This document shows positions 14,462-15,708 of a stretch of DNA of 15,708 nucleotides, one piece after another. Both the position numbers and the translations under genes were made by a program. Numbering within the stretch: the stretch's first letter is position 1; each line of letters opens with the position of its first letter. This DNA is from JAVXAG01 sp040307645 (GTDB lineage Bacteria > Bacillota > Clostridia > Peptostreptococcales > Anaerovoracaceae): NCBI GenBank assembly GCA_040307645.1, contig JAWRJF010000041.1, positions 1 through 15,708 on the forward strand, read 5' to 3'. The notes beneath the pieces are model-generated. The model did no database searches and was not told the DNA's origin. It was given only the letters and a program-made list of their open reading frames with translations.

Positions 14462-15116
14462 AAATTTTAATACCGCCCTTGAAAAAGCATTTAATAAAGA
14501 ATTTTCTTGGTTGGATCACTTTGAAAATCCCTACTCAACATATGGGTTTTCATCACAGTTTGAATCCAACATAAAGTCCATCATCCCTAAATCAGCATTT
14601 ACTTATGTCAGTGTTGGAAAGAAAAGAATCCGTAAGACTTTATTGGTAGCACTGGTTGCATTATTAGCGTTGGTCATTACCGGTTGTGCTGTTGCCGTTC
14701 ACTATATCATAGAATGGCATGAAGAACAAAACATTAACCAGGGCACCTTGGATGTAACCTTTGACATCAAAGGGCAAGATGCACCAGAAGAGGAGGCTAC
14801 GAGTATTCCTGAAACACCTACAGGATATACCATTACAGAACAACACATCGATGTTAGTTCCTGTATCATTATCTATTCTGATTCACAGGAAAATCAAATC
14901 GTCTATTCTCTCAACAATATAGACAATATGAAGGTCAGTATCGACAATGAAGTCGCCGATTTTGAAGAAACAATAATAAATGGATGTAAGGGCTATAGCT
15001 CTTCTAAAGACGGCACCAATGCACTCTATTGGGCAAGTGTCACGCATTTCTACGAACTACAAGGAACTTGTGATATGGGCATCCTTCTCACAATGGCCGA
15101 AAGTATGGTCAACTAA
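14454..15116 (+). CDS. Membrane-anchored DUF4367-like protein, probable anti-sigma factor
   Basis: A 220-residue protein with a cytosolic N-terminal part of about 58 residues, a single membrane segment at about 61-85 (KTLLVALVALLALVITGCAV), and an outward C-terminal domain of about 130 residues. The last part, with VSSCIIIYSDSQENQIVYSLNN and a final TMAESM, resembles the DUF4367 domain often attached to clostridial anti-sigma factors. The ATG lies inside the end of the sigma gene, with AAGGAGGG upstream. By context it should hold the sigma factor at the membrane and release it on an envelope signal. No zinc-binding anti-sigma motif (HxxxCxxC) is seen in the N-terminus, so the interaction domain would be of another kind. 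Confidence 0.78.
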   Translation: MNKNFNTALEKAFNKEFSWLDHFENPYSTYGFSSQFESNIKSIIPKSAFTYVSVGKKRIRKTLLVALVALLALVITGCAVAVHYIIEWHEEQNINQGTLDVTFDIKGQDAPEEEATSIPETPTGYTITEQHIDVSSCIIIYSDSQENQIVYSLNNIDNMKVSIDNEVADFEETIINGCKGYSSSKDGTNALYWASVTHFYELQGTCDMGILLTMAESMVN

Positions 15117-15150
15117 ATAACTCTCCAAAAATGAATTCTTTGCAAAGTAA

Positions 15151-15181
15151 AAACCACCTTGAGATACTTTCAAGGTGGTTT
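15151..15181 (+). terminator. Intrinsic terminator of the sigma/anti-sigma pair
   Basis: AAACCACCTTGA (15151-15162) pairs with TCAAGGTGGTTT (15170-15181) around a seven-base loop. The tail TTTGCTTTAAA is only moderately T-rich. It begins 35 bases after the anti-sigma stop codon. Confidence 0.8.
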
Positions 15182-15328
15182 GCTTTAAATAGGTTCGATA
15201 ATAAATGTTGGGGTAGTGAAATTAATTTTCACTTTCACCAGCATTTTTTAGTATAAAAAAAAATGAGCATAAGTGCAATCTCAGTTACAATTAAAGTGAC
15301 CAAACCCAACAGAACGGAGGTATGCATT

Positions 15329-15708
15329 ATGCTCAATACAAATTATACAGAAAAACTACTAGAATTAAAATATGTAATTTTGTTAAACATCGAAAATACT
15401 AAAGACTATAAGATTGTGGAATTTAAAATGGCACAAAGAATTCATAAATATCCTAGATGTGGTGATGAGACTTCCAAAGTTCACGACTATCGTATTCAGG
15501 ATGTCAAGGATATTCCAAGCTTTGGTTATATGTTTTAAAATTTTTAAATGATACAGTATAAATTGAAGAATTCAAGGGTAATGCCGGTAGAAAATTTCAG
15601 TGTATACTCACAAATCCGAAAAAACATGAAGTATTAGATGTTCTTCCAGAAAGAACTATAGAAAGCCTAAGTGCCTATTTTGCAACGTTTAACAATCGCA
15701 ATAATGTT
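15329..15708 (+). pseudogene. Broken ISL3-family transposase, left part (continues past the window)
   Basis: From ATG at 15329 (GGAGG eight bases upstream) the frame encodes an N-terminal zinc-finger region: MLNTNYTEKLLELK, then CGDETSKVHDYRIQDVKDIPSFG, ending at a stop at 15536. Typical ISL3 transposases have CPxCG here and continue with a helix-turn-helix. About 25 bases later, in another frame, the sequence resumes with IEEFKGNAGRKFQCILTNPK and VLDVLPERTIESLSAYFATF, which is the catalytic core. So several hundred bases are deleted and the frame is shifted. The core normally begins IDEFKGN, whose D is the first catalytic acidic residue; here it is E. The upstream stretch 15203-15260 contains GTGAAA/TTTCAC (15216-15221, 15227-15232) and may be the element end. 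The product cannot be functional. Confidence 0.85.

Overview
The window looks like a chromosomal stretch of a low-GC, anaerobic Gram-positive bacterium of the Clostridia type. The evidence is strong AGGAGG-type ribosome binding sites, sigma-A-like promoters, intrinsic terminators with T-runs, an ECF transporter S component, an AGCS amino-acid symporter, a Ni/Co riboswitch and an ISL3-type transposase relic. No rRNA, tRNA, CRISPR array or phage module was seen.

Region 1 (1-3446, all minus strand). A NiCo riboswitch with a textbook promoter (TTGACA-N17-TATAAT) controls a CDF metal-efflux pump and an overlapping YfcE-type phosphoesterase. A sodium:amino-acid symporter follows under its own probable promoter. 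Region 2 (3447-5088). A 257-residue protein of unknown function sits behind a promoter, a short leader and an intrinsic terminator that ends just before its ribosome binding site, so the gene looks attenuated. Divergent to it is an iron-sulfur flavoprotein/FMN reductase. A 19-bp perfect-stem terminator separates this from the next block.

Region 3 (5085-10827, all minus). In transcription order this holds an MFS transporter, a MocR-type (GntR plus aminotransferase fold) regulator, an AbgA-like M20 amidohydrolase, the decayed remains of a YfcC-like carrier, and then, behind a separate -10 element, an ECF S component overlapping a metal-dependent amidohydrolase. Together they suggest uptake and hydrolysis of amide-linked small molecules, possibly p-aminobenzoyl-glutamate-like compounds. 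The regulator has leucine where its family carries the PLP-binding lysine, so it may be a pseudo-enzyme sensor. A symmetric 26-bp palindrome just upstream of it is a candidate operator.

Region 4 (10828-11492) is a scar zone with a fragment of an IS200-type transposase, a terminator and small unexplained ORFs. Region 5 (11493-15181) has a minus-strand run of three secreted or membrane-anchored proteins of unknown function, divergent from an ECF sigma factor and its overlapping membrane-anchored DUF4367-like partner (probable anti-sigma). The layout suggests the sigma pair controls the envelope genes. Region 6 (15182-15708) is the left part of a broken ISL3 transposase running off the window.

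No complete new defence or mobile system was recognised. The least explained parts are the attenuated 257-residue gene, the lysine-less MocR regulator with its palindrome, and the sigma factor/secreted-protein locus.
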